DNA of 64,000 nt from Pipra filicauda. Lineage: Eukaryota; Chordata; Aves; Passeriformes; Pipridae. Position numbers and translations under genes: made by a program. The notes beneath the pieces are model-generated. The model had not been told where the DNA came from. It made no database searches and was given only the letters and a program-made list of their open reading frames with translations. Below, in pieces: positions 25,401 to 35,560 of the stretch (the stretch's first letter is position 1; each line of letters starts with the position of its first letter). The stretch is from positions 1,773,501-1,837,500 of the forward strand of contig NW_024103441.1 of NCBI RefSeq assembly GCF_003945595.2. The letters run 5' to 3'.

Positions 25401-25462
25401 GGTGCAGCACAGCACAGTGTGGCACAGCGTGGAATGGCATGGCATGGCAGAGCATGGTGTGA
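25401..25462. repeat. Degenerate GGCAT/GGCAC simple repeat
   Basis: Imperfect short units (GGCACAGC, GGCATGGCAT, GGCAGAGCAT) lie immediately 5' of a CR1 copy, and a CATGGCACAGC remnant resumes after the CR1 end at 25710. This suggests the CR1 landed in, or beside, the simple repeat. Confidence 0.65.
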
Positions 25463-25710
25463 CTCAAACTGAAAGAGAGTAGGTTTAGATTAGATATTAG
25501 GAAAAAATTCTTCCCTGTGAGGGTGGTGAGGCCCTGGCACAGGTTGCCCAGAGAAGTTGTGGCTGCCCTGTCTCTGGAAGTGTCCAAAGCCAGGTTGGAT
25601 GGAGCTCTGAGCAATGTGGTCTAGTGGAAGGTGTCCCTGCCCATGGCAGGGGTTGGAACGAGATGATCTTTAAGATCCCTTCCAACCCAAGCCATTCCAT
25701 GATTCTATGA
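25463..25710 (+). mobile_element. CR1 LINE 3' fragment
   Basis: A well-preserved CR1 3' end. It shows the AGATATTAGGAAAAAATTCT segment (25493-25512), GGTGGTGAGGCCCTGGCACA, CCCAGAGAAG, TGGAAGGTGTCCCTGCCCAT and the terminal GATGATCTTTAAGATCCCTT, ending with CCATTCCATGATTCTATGA. It matches the standard avian CR1 layout closely and looks younger than the copies at 9183 and 54101. It is 5'-truncated and has no coding capacity for transposition. Confidence 0.97.
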
Positions 25711-26164
25711 CATGGCACAGCACTGCTGCAGCATTGTGCAGCCACTGGCACTCGTGGCCCCCCAGGCAGCCAGGACAGTGTGCCAGAGACCCCTTGGATG
25801 GTGGTGCTCATGGCAGGTGCTAACACTGGTGAGACTGGGAGCACTGTCAGAGCCATGAGAGGGTCTTCCCTTCCATGGGGGCTGTCAGGGGTTCCCACCC
25901 TGGCACACAACACCCCTGCTCCCCTTTCGCTGCTGTGGGAACACATGCCGGCACAAAATATGAATCCCAAGTGATTTGGAAGAAATGGAAAATCTCAGGG
26001 TTTATTTCAGAGCAATGTGTGAGGATAAAGCCACAGCTTTGTGCCAGCTGCTGGTGCTGCCACGGGAGCCCCTCACAGTTTGGCTGACTCCAGAGGAGAG
26101 TTTGGGCTTTCACTCTTGGTGGCCACCACCCTCTCCCAGGGGATGCAGCAGGAGGGGAACCGGC
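25711..26164. other. Short GC-rich spacer
   Basis: Unremarkable non-coding DNA between the CR1 copy and an AT-rich candidate element. Confidence 0.4.
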
Positions 26165-26353
26165 TAAGAAATGTTATTAGGAGGCTTCACAGGCAATAAA
26201 TGTATTTCTTCTAAAAGAACTGGAGGAATATTTGGATTATTACATTTATTAGACCACTCAGCAAATGTGTTACACCCATATGACAAATAAATGTGATGGT
26301 TTCAGATTTCATTAGGCAGCCCCGGGCAGCGGCGCTTTGTCCCAGCCACAAAT
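26165..26353. other. AT-rich flank of duplicated element A
   Basis: AT-rich, non-repetitive DNA with TTATTACATTTATTAG and CATATGACAAATAAATG segments. The part from about 26275 to 26325 has weak resemblance (CCATATGACA, TTTCATTAGGCAG) to the corresponding flank of the second copy near 26940-26990, suggesting the duplication may extend upstream. Confidence 0.4.
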
Positions 26354-26426
26354 GAGCAGGGCTCTGTCACCATTCCTTAATGGTCATTTTTGCATCAGTA
26401 GTAATGAATGTGCCCAGCGTGGCTGT
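26354..26426 (+). repeat. Diverged local duplicate, copy A
   Basis: A 73-base segment beginning GAGCAGGGCTCTGTCAC that aligns in the same orientation with 27031-27103. The shared core is CTGTCAYCATTYCTTARTGG and TCAGTARTAATGAA. Hand alignment of the 63-base core gives about three-quarters identity with one small indel. It matches no transposon I recognise, so it looks like a duplicated regulatory module. It lies at the start of a CpG-richer segment. Confidence 0.7.
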
Positions 26427-26700
26427 CACAGCCCCGAGCCCTGCCCGGCACCGCGGCCGCTGTGCCAGAGCTCCCCACGTCCAGGCACAGCTGGGAGTGA
26501 CCCCTCTGTCCAGAGGAGCCATGTGGGAGCCAGTCTGGGCGATGAGGTGTTGCCACAGCTCCTAAGCAAAATGGGAGGGAAGAGGAGGGAGCCGTGGGCA
26601 CCCAACATCGCCCCTGCCAGTCTCGGCGGGGCTCAGGGACAGACCCTCACCGGGGCAAGTCCCCACGCCGAGCCTTGGCCGAGCACGATGCTGTCTGTGG
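26427..26700. other. CpG-containing GC-rich segment
   Basis: Moderate CpG density with a NotI-type GCGGCCGC at 26453-26460. It separates duplicate A from an AT-rich block. No promoter element or exon is recognised. Confidence 0.35.
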
Positions 26701-26719
26701 GGAAGGAGTACAGTGCAGA

Positions 26720-27030
26720 GGCACAATAATTGCTCCTTTTTTCTTTCCTTTTTTTTTTAAATTTACCAGTGTCAAAACCAATCTGAGCGGCGGATGCATA
26801 TATTTAAATTAAAAGTAATTAAAAATGTACTGCCAGAAAAACGCATGATGGATTCAATGTAAGAAAATGAAGTAATAAAATACTTTATGGATTAACTCAT
26901 ATCAGACTGTTTTGCAAATTTATTTTTCATTATGATACATCCATATCAGATAATGTCTGAATTTATTATGCTGCCTTCAGGCAGGCCATGTCGGAAACCT
27001 CCACAGCCCCATTTGGGCCCAGTGACTGGT
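26720..27030. other. AT-rich candidate CNE between duplicates
   Basis: Non-repetitive and strongly AT-rich, with clustered sites such as ATTTAAATTAAAAGTAATTA (26802-26821) and AATTTATTTTTCATTATG. It leads directly into duplicate B. Confidence 0.4.
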
Positions 27031-27103
27031 GAGCAAGGTTTCTGTCATCATTTCTTAGTGGTCACCTCACCTCAGTAATAATGAACGAGTCAAGCAGGGC
27101 TGT
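27031..27103 (+). repeat. Diverged local duplicate, copy B
   Basis: Same-orientation partner of 26354-26426, of equal length (73 bases) and offset by 677. The GTCATCATTTCTTAGTGGTC and CAGTAATAATGAACGAG segments correspond to copy A. The level of divergence implies an old duplication, with both cores retained while the sequence between and around them is largely unalignable by eye. Confidence 0.7.
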
Positions 27104-27760
27104 TATTTTCTTTAATCTCTTTCCTCATATTAAAAAAATACAGCCAGCCACATCATTATTGCAGCAGGCCCAGAGGACTATTTCCAGGTCATTACTCCAG
27201 TTCGTCTGAGCGTCTCCAGGTCCTGAAGGGTTTGGGGTTATATGCAATAAGGCGTTCGTCGACAACATTTCCCCTGAGCCCTAGGTGTTAATGAGAAAGA
27301 TTTTCCATGTGGCTGTTAACACTGTGTGGTTTAAAAAGTCACAAAGAAAATGGGATTTCCTCCTCCAGCTTCTGCCTCATCGTGGATCTCCGTGTTTGCA
27401 GATGCAGGAGGACAGTTACCTCTCTAATTGCATGAATTCACACGCTTATTTTTCTAGAGGGGGAATCGTAACCGTGCACGGGGTAGATTTCCATCAGCCA
27501 AGTTCAAAATTTTCTGGTTTATTCACTTTTAATTGTCCCCATATTATTCTGACAGAATATTTGTTCCCCTCTGTGGACAGAAGAAATGCAAACTGCAAGC
27601 CCACAGCCAGGCTAATGCCATCAAAAATTCAATTTTTTGCCCAAGACAGAGCTCCGACTCCCTAATCTCACTTTTGAAGAGTATTTTTGTCTGCTCAGCA
27701 TCTTCAGCTCTTTACCAAACCAGAGCCCACTACACTTGTGCTGTGCTTTTTGAGCTCCTA
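27104..27760. other. Mixed non-coding segment
   Basis: AT-leaning to mixed composition, with a 126-codon + frame (27285-27665) of no recognised domain. The texture is partly similar to the flanking candidate CNEs. Confidence 0.4.
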
Positions 27761-27970
27761 TGAATTTTAAAATGTGTAAAAATGACAGAATATTAACAAA
27801 AGCATTGATTTTTCTATTTATTTTTATGCATTTTATTAACTAGACCACTTTCAAGTGTAACCACTGTGTATTAAATTTACTCTGCAACACTGGCTATGAA
27901 TCGCAAACAATAAACCAAATTGAATTCTTTATAAAGCAGAAATTTAGAAAAAATACAATTAAAATGCTGC
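27761..27970. other. AT-rich island, possible CNE
   Basis: Very AT-rich, non-tandem, with TTCTATTTATTTTTATGC and ATTAAATTTACTC-type sites. No repeat family is recognised. Confidence 0.3.
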
Positions 27971-28935
27971 CTGTGCTACCAGGCAAGGGCTGCAATTCCC
28001 CATCCTGTGGCCATTCCTGGGCAGGGCTTGATGGAGCTTCCCCCCACCTAAGTCCTTTACAGAGCCCTGAACAAGCAGATAATTCACTGAGAGGCAGAGA
28101 GATAATTTTAGGAATTCCATGTCTGTGGACAGGCTTGGATCAGAGATACACTGTTATGTCAGCAATTTTTATAACCACCTACTCAAAGCACCTACTGTGC
28201 TCCTTCATATTCCAGACCAAAGGCTTGAAAGTGTCTCTCACCTAGTTCTCAGAGAGGACATTTCACAAATTCTCTGAAAAACCTGCCAGAGTTCAGAGGG
28301 AACTGCTTTGAGGCTCTGCCTTTGCTCATACTCCAGGGCACTTGGCAATGAAACTAATTCCAACCATGGGGAGATACTGGTGGATGGAGGCATCTCACAT
28401 CCCACAGATCTCACAACCATTTGATCATTAATTTTTTTAAATCCTTTGGAATAGCTGTATAATCCACCAGGAAAGCAAAGGAGTGGGACCAATGCCTGCA
28501 ACACATGCAAGGCTATGGAAATGCTGAGTGTTCTGGGAGGGAAAAAAGCATCTTAATCCAGGTACTCGGTGTTCCTGAATACAGATCAATTTTCTCCTTA
28601 ACCTGCTCTTTTAAAGCTGTGCCACTGCATAAATCTAGTTATTAGCAAAACTCAGATGTAAGATGAGTGCAAAGGCATAAAAATATCTTGGTTCCCCAAT
28701 GGGGATAATATTAGCATGTCCCTGCAGCGAGAGCGTTCGGGTGCTTTAACCTGCGTTTGTGAAGCTCTGGTGTTACATCACGGAGGAAATTCATAATTCT
28801 GCTCTCAGTGCTGGGTGTACATGATCTGGGGTCACCCACTGCCTGCTGGCTGGAAGGAAAACCTTTGAACAGGTACAGAGCCCTGAGGCTGAGCCCTCAG
28901 AGCCCCGACCAAGGCTCTTGGTTTATACTGAACCA
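27971..28935. other. Non-coding spacer
   Basis: Mixed composition, with AT-leaning patches at 28410-28460 and 28600-28720. No gene or RNA is recognised. Confidence 0.45.
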
Positions 28936-29115
28936 TTGAACCACAGAATCACAGACTGGTTTGGATTGGAAGGACCTTAGAGTTGATCTTGTTCCACCCC
29001 CCTGCCATGGACAGGGACACCTTCCACTGCATCAGGTTGCTCCAAGCTCTGTCCAGGCTGGGGCAATCACAGTTTTTCTGGGCACCCTATGCCAAGGCCT
29101 CATCACTCCTGCTCC
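28936..29115 (-). mobile_element. CR1 LINE 3' fragment, minus strand
   Basis: Read on the minus strand this is a CR1 3' end. On + it begins with the reverse-complement tail CCACAGAATCACAGACTGGT, then TTGGATTGGAAGGACCTTAG, CCCCCTGCCATGGACAGGGA and TCTGGGCACCCTATGCC. Compared with the copy at 25463 it lacks a short internal stretch near 29060 and loses homology after about 29115. It is a non-functional relic. Confidence 0.93.
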
Positions 29116-29399
29116 AGAGCCCCATAGGTTCTGGGCACATCTGGGCATGGCTGTGGCAGAACTGACACAGGACCCAGGACTTGCAGGATTTTAAAGGCCT
29201 CTTGAATTGGAGCCTGAAGTGGCATTGGCAGCATGCAGCTTGTCCAGGGAGCGTTGAGATCATGGCCAGAGCCGTGGGATGGGAGGGGTGGCGATGCCCA
29301 GGCGCCAGTTCAGGTGCCTTGGCTCCGGTTCAACCCTGTGCCAGTGGTGAACGTGTGGCGCCAAAGGAACAGGGAATGTCACACACATGCTCCTGCCAC
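29116..29399. other. Short spacer
   Basis: Unremarkable mixed sequence between the CR1 relic and the CpG-containing segment. Confidence 0.4.
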
Positions 29400-29660
29400 C
29401 CAGAAATCCGTCTCTGGCCTTAACGAGGCGGCGGCAGCAGCAGCTCTCCCGCCCACACCTGCTCTCCCAGATCTGCATTACGGAGCAAACCTCATTAACG
29501 GGGCTCTCGGAGCCGAGCTGCAGGCACGGCTTGGGCAGCGCCCCACGCCGAACACAAAATCTATATATAGATCTCTGCGTCCTCCCGGCTCTAAATAGGC
29601 TGCCCAGGAGCTATTTTGGGAGGAGGCGGCGTGAGGGGAGCCTGCCCTGGCCAGGGAGGT
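29400..29660. promoter_or_regulatory. CpG-containing segment with TATA/MEF2-like palindrome
   Basis: GC-rich segment with CGGCGGC, CTCTCGGAGCCGAGC and CACGCCG clusters. Embedded in it is a 14-base perfect palindrome ATCTATATATAGAT (29559-29572) containing both a TATATATA core and a MEF2-consensus decamer. CTAAATAG and CTATTTTGGGAGG follow within 55 bases. AT-rich candidate CNE sequence starts about 40 bases downstream. The layout resembles a promoter or enhancer core; no transcript or exon is visible to confirm it. Confidence 0.35.
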
Positions 29661-29689
29661 GCAGGAGCACGCCAGGTAGCCGCTAACAC

Positions 29690-30090
29690 GCCCGGCCTTT
29701 TCAGGGGAGATTTAGAAGGACTCTGTAATCTGCAAATTCTAAAGAGCTGACGGAGACAGTTATTAAGGGCTGGTGGGTGATGGCTGCTTGCGGTGTTATT
29801 AAAGTGCTAAAAGATTATGTCTCTGATAGTGCTGTGCTTACAGTGTCCTTCATGGCCACTTCCACAGGGACAGAGGCAAGGAGAAAGGCAGAGGATCGAT
29901 AAAAGGATATTACCACTGGGCCAATCCCAATAATAAGAGAGGTGATATATACACACCATTTAAATTGTCCAACACATTTAATGTTCATTAACACTAATTT
30001 TCACAGTGCTGGTGTTTAACGTATTATTGCAATGAAATTAATAAAAAAATACCCCACAGGAAATATAATTTAACTGTTTATATACTCACC
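29690..30090. other. Candidate CNE
   Basis: About 400 bases of AT-rich, non-tandem sequence with GTTATTAAAGTG, ATTTAATGTTCATTAAC and GAAATTAATAAAAA-type sites. No repeat family is recognised. Function is inferred from texture. Confidence 0.4.
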
Positions 30091-30360
30091 TTTTGATTGC
30101 CAATTTCCTGCCGAGCTCTGCTGCTGCATCAGTGTTTGCAGGAAACAGCAGCCACAGAGCTGGGGGCTGGGGCTGGGGGGTCCCTGGAGCCCTGCACCTG
30201 CAGCCTTGGGCAGCACACAGACTCCCCAGACCTGGCAGAAATGTCTGGCAGAGCCAGGGGCCCTTGTGCCATTTTTCCTCTTTTTATCTTTCCACCATCT
30301 TTAGAAACCTCCTTCAGAATCCTCCCTTCTTCTTCTCCTTCAGAAGTTCCTCAGGATCCC
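30091..30360. other. GC-richer spacer with G-run cluster
   Basis: Includes G runs at 30162-30180 (G5, G4 and G6 separated by CT dinucleotides), a possible G-quadruplex if the last run contributes two strands. No gene is recognised. Confidence 0.45.
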
Positions 30361-30790
30361 ATAGATGAATGTTCATTATCCTTGTGAAAAATCTCGACTT
30401 GAAATGGATTTGGTGTAGGGGCATTTTTCATGTAAAAGGGAAGAAAAATCACTGTGGGATAGTTTTGTTATCCTGCAGTAACTACTGGGGAATTACGTAT
30501 TTATTTATCTCTTACGAAGCACACGGAAATTGTATTTGGCCACAGTGTATAAATTGTGGCATAATTACTGTAAAATTTATAGTTTTTATACTTCCAACAA
30601 GTTAGCTTTTAAATCACACAACCCCATGTAAATACTTTAAAATTATTCAGTAATTACTTATTTACATTGTAATTAAAATAAGTAATTAGCATACATTTAC
30701 AGAGGATTTACATACTTATTTGTGAAAATAGTTCCTTGGCAGATGCAAAAAGAAATCTTTAGCTGATCATAAAAAAATAGAAAATATATG
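30361..30790. other. AT-rich candidate CNE
   Basis: AT-rich block with repeated GTAATTA/TAATTAC sites between 30590 and 30690 (for example AGTAATTACTTATTTACATT and AAGTAATTAGC). The clustered TAATTA cores are notable for homeodomain binding. No tandem period is evident. Confidence 0.4.
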
Positions 30791-32640
30791 TGTGTGGAGA
30801 AGGAGCCACAGAGGCTGTGTGAGAGTGGGGGCTGCACTCACCGTCCCCCCCGATGGGCACACGGGTGTCCCCACGGGGGTGGCTCTGGACAAGGCCGTCG
30901 GGATTGGGAGCAGACCAGGATGAGGATGGATTAAAGGAGCAAGTGCCCAGGGTGAGCAGGACCTGCTGTCACCAAGGGCTGTCCGGAGCAGCCAGTGCTG
31001 CCCCACCCTTGTGGCTCCTCACAGGGAGTGTCCCCAGCCCGGGTGCCACGGCCCCATCACATGGCACTCGCTGCCCACTCAGCCTCCACCACCCTGGGTG
31101 CTGCAGAGCCTCCCGTGCCCGTGCAGGACGTGTGGTGCTCCTTTGGAATCCACACTGAGGAATGAGCGTTGTGCAAATGGTGCCAGCACAGGTTGCTTGG
31201 CCCGAGCTCTGTCAAGGGCTGGCACAGTCCCCTGCTCCTGGAAATGGCTGGAGCTGCTCTGAAGCATCAGCTGTGTTCTTAGAAAGCAAGTTGGCAGGGA
31301 GGAGATCTGCCCTCGAGCCAAAACTGGCCCTTTAAAATCCACGCAGGGACAGAGAGTGTTCAGGATGCAGGATTAGCAAACCATCCACGCAGGATCCGCA
31401 GGGCTGTGTAGTTACTGTGTATGCATTTCAGCTAAACAAGACAAATCTGGCTGATGATTGTGTCTAACTAGGAAGAATGATTGAAGGTCCGTGCCCTCAG
31501 ATGTAAGGATAACATAAATGATGATTGGTTTGAGCCAGGAGCTCCCAGGCCAAAGCCAGCAGGCGCAGTCAGCACCGTGCTCTGGCAAAGCCTCCCACAG
31601 AGGGGACCCCAGGGTGGCCGTCTGCAGGAGGGACCCCAGGGTGGCCACCCCCAAAGAGGGCATCCCAGGTGGCTGGGGCTGCTGCCAGGCACTTTGCTGA
31701 GGGGAGCAGGGGGAAGCCTGTGGCATGGCCCTGGCAGCCCCCCTGACTGACACCAGCCTGAGCAAACACTTCCACCAGCACAAAATCTGGGAAGGCGTTT
31801 TTCTTACAGGTTTGCACCTACTGGGGGTTCTCACTGGGAAAATGTGCCAATCCCCACGTAGACTTTTCCATTAGATGGAGCACCTACAGGAGTTTGGGCT
31901 GATGTGGGTGCTGGTGTCTGACACGTGCTGCTCCTCACACTGGCGTGGGAGGGCAACGAGCTCTCCTGGGCCAGGAGCAGCTTCAGATGGACAGTGAGGA
32001 GCATGGAGGTGCTAGTGAAGCTGTTCCCCCCCAAGAACAAGCTGACACATCTGCACAAGTGCTTTCTGGTCCTTTCCATGTCGGGACCAAGGTGACAGTG
32101 GCTCAAGGCACCCACAGCTGCAGAGTTTTTCCTGGCAGCCGTGGGTGCAGGGCATTCCTGGGGATGCCTGGGGATGTCTGGGGCTCCAAGCAGTGGCCTC
32201 TTTCTGGGGACTCCAGTGCATCCTGGCACTTCCAGTTTCTGACTTTTGCTCTCCATCGCCATGTGCTCTGCTTTCCCAGACTTGCCATTGTTCTGCCATG
32301 TTTCTGCCACCACTTTTGTCTTTGAAAAAAAAGCCCATTTCTGTACCTGGTGAGTGCTGGTGGGAAGAGTTGGGAACTGCAGGCATCTGGTGCTTTGTGT
32401 AACAGCAAGATATTGTTCAGGGAATGAAGGGTTCCAGTGGGCAGACTGATGCTCCTTAATGAGCAGAGCCTCATCGCTGGAATTGTGTTTGCCACATTTA
32501 GCCAGTGCAGAAATCTTTTTCTGGATGAAAAAGGCGAGATGAGCACAAAAAAGCAGCCACAGCTGCAGCTCCACTGTGGAATTCACTCCCTCCCCAGAGC
32601 ACTTGGCCGGGCTGTTATCACATGTGCTGTATTATTGGAT
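30791..32640. other. Non-coding GC-rich spacer
   Basis: GC-rich, with open frames on both strands up to about 251 codons (31831-32586 minus). The minus-strand and plus-strand frames overlap extensively, and none shows a known domain. An imperfect direct repeat of GAGGGGACCCCAGGGTGG type lies near 31599-31645. Confidence 0.5.
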
Positions 32641-32830
32641 TTCTCCAAAGTCTCCCTTTATCCTTATTAATGCTGTGAAAGTTGTAGCAAGGAGTGATAT
32701 GATCTAACATTGGATAAAATCACAATTTGTCCTTCTTCTTGGTGTAAATGTAACAGGGCTTAACTGTACAAACAAATAAGCCTAAATAGAAACATTTGTG
32801 ATGATAAATGGGCAAGGAGAGCGCTCACCG
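32641..32830. other. AT-leaning island
   Basis: Small AT-richer segment. Nothing specific beyond composition. Confidence 0.25.
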
Positions 32831-32925
32831 CAAGGTGAGAGATGACAGCGCCTGTGAACAGAATGGAGAATCTCACTGCTTCAGGGTCAGTCTCAGGCAG
32901 CCTCAAGGTCAGCCCTGCCGGCTCT

Positions 32926-32947
32926 CCCTCCTCCTCCTCCTCCTCCC
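32926..32947. repeat. CTC microsatellite
   Basis: Short CTC trinucleotide run (about seven units) in a GC-rich spacer. Confidence 0.85.
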
Positions 32948-33219
32948 TGTGGTGAGGCAGACATCCCCACACCTCACTCCTGGCTGCCACAGTGAGCATG
33001 GCCAGGGTGGTTGGGCTGTGCCACGTTCGGGGCACGGTTCAGTCCCAGCAGCTGCTTGGCAGGCGCTGGTGAGACTGAGCCCATTCACCACTGGGAGGGC
33101 TGACCCTCATGAGGAGAGGGAAGAGCACTAAAGGATATTGCTGAACAGGGTCCTGGGCAGTGCCTGGGCAGGGCTGAGGGGTCTGAGGGGCTCCTGGGCA
33201 GTGCGTGGTGACAGAGTGG
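32948..33219. other. GC-rich spacer
   Basis: No gene or repeat family is recognised. Confidence 0.4.
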
Positions 33220-33360
33220 GCAGTGGAGCGGCTGGAGGAGCGGGCAGAGTGCCCCCGGGTGAGCTGTGCCGTGGCAGCCGAGCGCAGCACACGGGCTGAC
33301 CCTGTGCCCCCGTCACGGCGCGGGAGCGGCGGGTAATGAGGCCCCGTGCGGATATTGATA
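33220..33360. other. Small CpG-dense segment
   Basis: About 15 CpGs in roughly 130 bases by hand count, densest at 33312-33332 (CCCGTCACGGCGCGGGAGCG). It is followed at once by AT-richer, structured-looking sequence to 33480. It may be a small unmethylated island linked to a regulatory element. Confidence 0.4.
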
Positions 33361-34084
33361 TGACAGAACAAAAGGCCAAGGTGCAGTAAGGACAGCAATC
33401 CGCAGGTCTCAGTCCATTTGTTTTTCACACCAAATCCATCACAGTAATGGGTCACCTTTCCGTGGCAGCTCATGATTACCTGCTTACCGGGCAGCGCGGC
33501 AGGTGGGTGACTGGCCGGGCCAGCAGGGAATAGGTGCCGGGCCTCTCCCACCGCTCCCGGGATTTATGGTGGGTCAGCGCCGCACGTTCCCCTGATAGAT
33601 CGAGTGGATTGGAGTTTATTTGGGTCACAGTGATCAGCAGTGTTTGCAGTGACAAAAGACTGATGAGGAGAGATCCGGGGAGATGCCTGGGCAGCAGTGG
33701 AGGGGCACCTGGCAGTGAGGTGCCCTGGGGTGTGGGCAGGAGGGGAGCTGGGCTGCCCCTGCTGCCACTGCCCCTTGGCCATCTCTCACTGAACTGCCCC
33801 TGTCCTCACTCTCAGCAGCAGCACCTGGTGCAGTGAAGGTGTGGAGGGTGTCTTCTGCCACAGCACACCCTCCCAAATCCCCTTCATCCCAGGACTGCAG
33901 CCCTCACGCTGTCCACCCTCCTCCTGCTCTGGCAGCTCAGGGCACGGTGAACATCTGCCTTCGGGCAGCAGCTCTGGCCCCCGTGCCCCAGTGCCCTGGG
34001 GGGCAGGACTGAGCCCCTGGGGTGTCAGCCCGGCAGCTGCGCCAGGCACCACTGAGAGGAAAAATGTTCCTTCTGCAGCGTCCT
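33361..34084. other. Mixed non-coding segment
   Basis: The part at 33361-33480 and near 33600-33660 has CNE-like texture; the rest is GC-rich spacer. No coding feature is recognised. Confidence 0.35.
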
Positions 34085-34440
34085 GCTCACACATGTTCCT
34101 GTTTAATATTCATGCACCAAAATGAGACAAGTGCTTAATGAGATCAGCCATGAGTTTCATTTGAACTCTGCCAGCAAAGGAGTCCTCAAAATTGCTCTGC
34201 AGTGGATGTGCTAAAAAGTTTAATACTTGCAGGCTGATGACCTCTGCGGGGGCCTTGGCGGCGCTGGGGAGGAGAGGGAGGTGGAAATTAGAGCTTATTA
34301 AAAACTGTCCCTCCATGTGCTTCAGTGGAGGTGTAAGCGGGTTTGGCGGGATCATGGGGAGGGCGCAGGCTGCTCCACAGGTTCCCATCCTCTCCTTTCA
34401 GGTGGATGCTATCAGGGAACACATGAACAGCAGCTAAACA
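34085..34440. other. Candidate CNE
   Basis: Coherent non-repetitive block with TTTAATATTCATGCACC, GTGCTTAATGAGATCAGCC and AAGTTTAATACTTGCAGGC segments. Its 3' end has a splice-acceptor-like TCTCCTTTCAG (34391-34401) followed by an 11-codon open frame to a TAA at 34437. I do not recognise that peptide, so it is noted only. Confidence 0.4.
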
Positions 34441-35560
34441 ATGCTCATTATTTCCACACATAGGAAAACCCAGCCTCAGAAAACAGAGCTAAATCTCCCA
34501 ACATCTTAAGGGATGGAAGCCATCTGTGATAAGGAGGGTTGCCTTTCAAAGATAAGGAAAAAAATGGAAATGTATTATACATAAATGGCTTCAGGCAATG
34601 AATCACTCCACAGCGTCCTCGCTGCTGGATTGTGGTCATCACAAAGAAAATAGTAATAATGATAGTAACAATAATTAATACTGTGGGTGCTTAGTGCTGC
34701 TCCTGGCTGGAGGCCCCTCTGCCAGATCTCAGAGACTGGGCCTGGAACAGTAAACATACATTTATGGTAATTTTATTTGAACTCTTGAGAATACGTCCCA
34801 CACCACTATGATTTGATGGCTTATTAAACCCTGCAGGGTACCTTCTCAGGATGGGAGTGCTAGGAGCAGTCAGAGGGAGAGAGAGAGCCATCAGCAGGGA
34901 CCAGCATCATTTCCCTCCTAATTAAAAGTCAAAATGTCATCTAGGTTTTTGTATTGTAATTGCAATGGTCATTGCAAAGACACCATGAAATCTGGCTGCA
35001 TTAGCACTTCTTTGGGGGGAGGTCTGCTGGATGAAGATGTATTGAAGGACTCGTTCTGGCATTCTTCTTGTACAAGTCCAGGCTTTAAGTGCAGTAAATG
35101 AGCCCCCCGCCAGGAGCTCACCTCACCTCTGGGCCCCCCCTTCCCCAACTGTATCAGGGGACTTGAATGGAAAAAAAAAATCATACATTCCAACCCTAAA
35201 TGATACCAGTAAGTTTGTGCAAGCTTATGTAAATCACACAAAAAGTGACAAGTTTTCCTATTAAAAGATAATTGTAATCAGGGTGCTGGACGTGCCGTGC
35301 ACTGATGATTGGAGATAGACGGGCAGCGTGAAAAGATGGATCGTTTTAATTTGCACCAATTAAATTGAAGTTCATGGGATCATCTTCTTCAATCTTCATG
35401 AATACTTTATTTTCTGGCTGCTATGGAGCTATTAAAAAGAATGATTGAGCCAAGAGCTAGGCATAGTATATTTTATGAAATATCACCTTTAAAGAATTTG
35501 AGTGCGCCATTTTCATAATGAGTTTTCTAGTACCTAATACCCTTCTATATTACTACATTT
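34441..35560. other. Cluster of candidate CNEs
   Basis: Largely AT-rich, single-copy-looking sequence. The section 35270-35530 is the most CNE-like, with TGATGATTGG (35303-35312), TTTTAATTTGCACCAATTAA and GCTATTAAAAAGAATGATTG segments. An inverted repeat around two C/EBP-like cores is at 34959-34977. A GC-richer interruption lies at 35095-35160. Confidence 0.42.
34959..34977. promoter_or_regulatory. Inverted repeat of C/EBP-like half sites
   Basis: TTGCAATG (34960-34967), two-base spacer, CATTGCAA (34970-34977) forms a perfect 8-base inverted repeat. It contains the symmetrical ATTGCAAT core at 34959-34966. Binding is inferred from motif similarity only. Confidence 0.35.

Noticed and set aside
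24704..25462. 252-codon + frame
   Set aside because: It ends in a simple repeat next to a CR1 copy, with multi-frame overlap and no domain.
31831..32586. 251-codon minus frame
   Set aside because: Overlapped by other frames on both strands. The translation is not recognised and there is no splice or promoter context.
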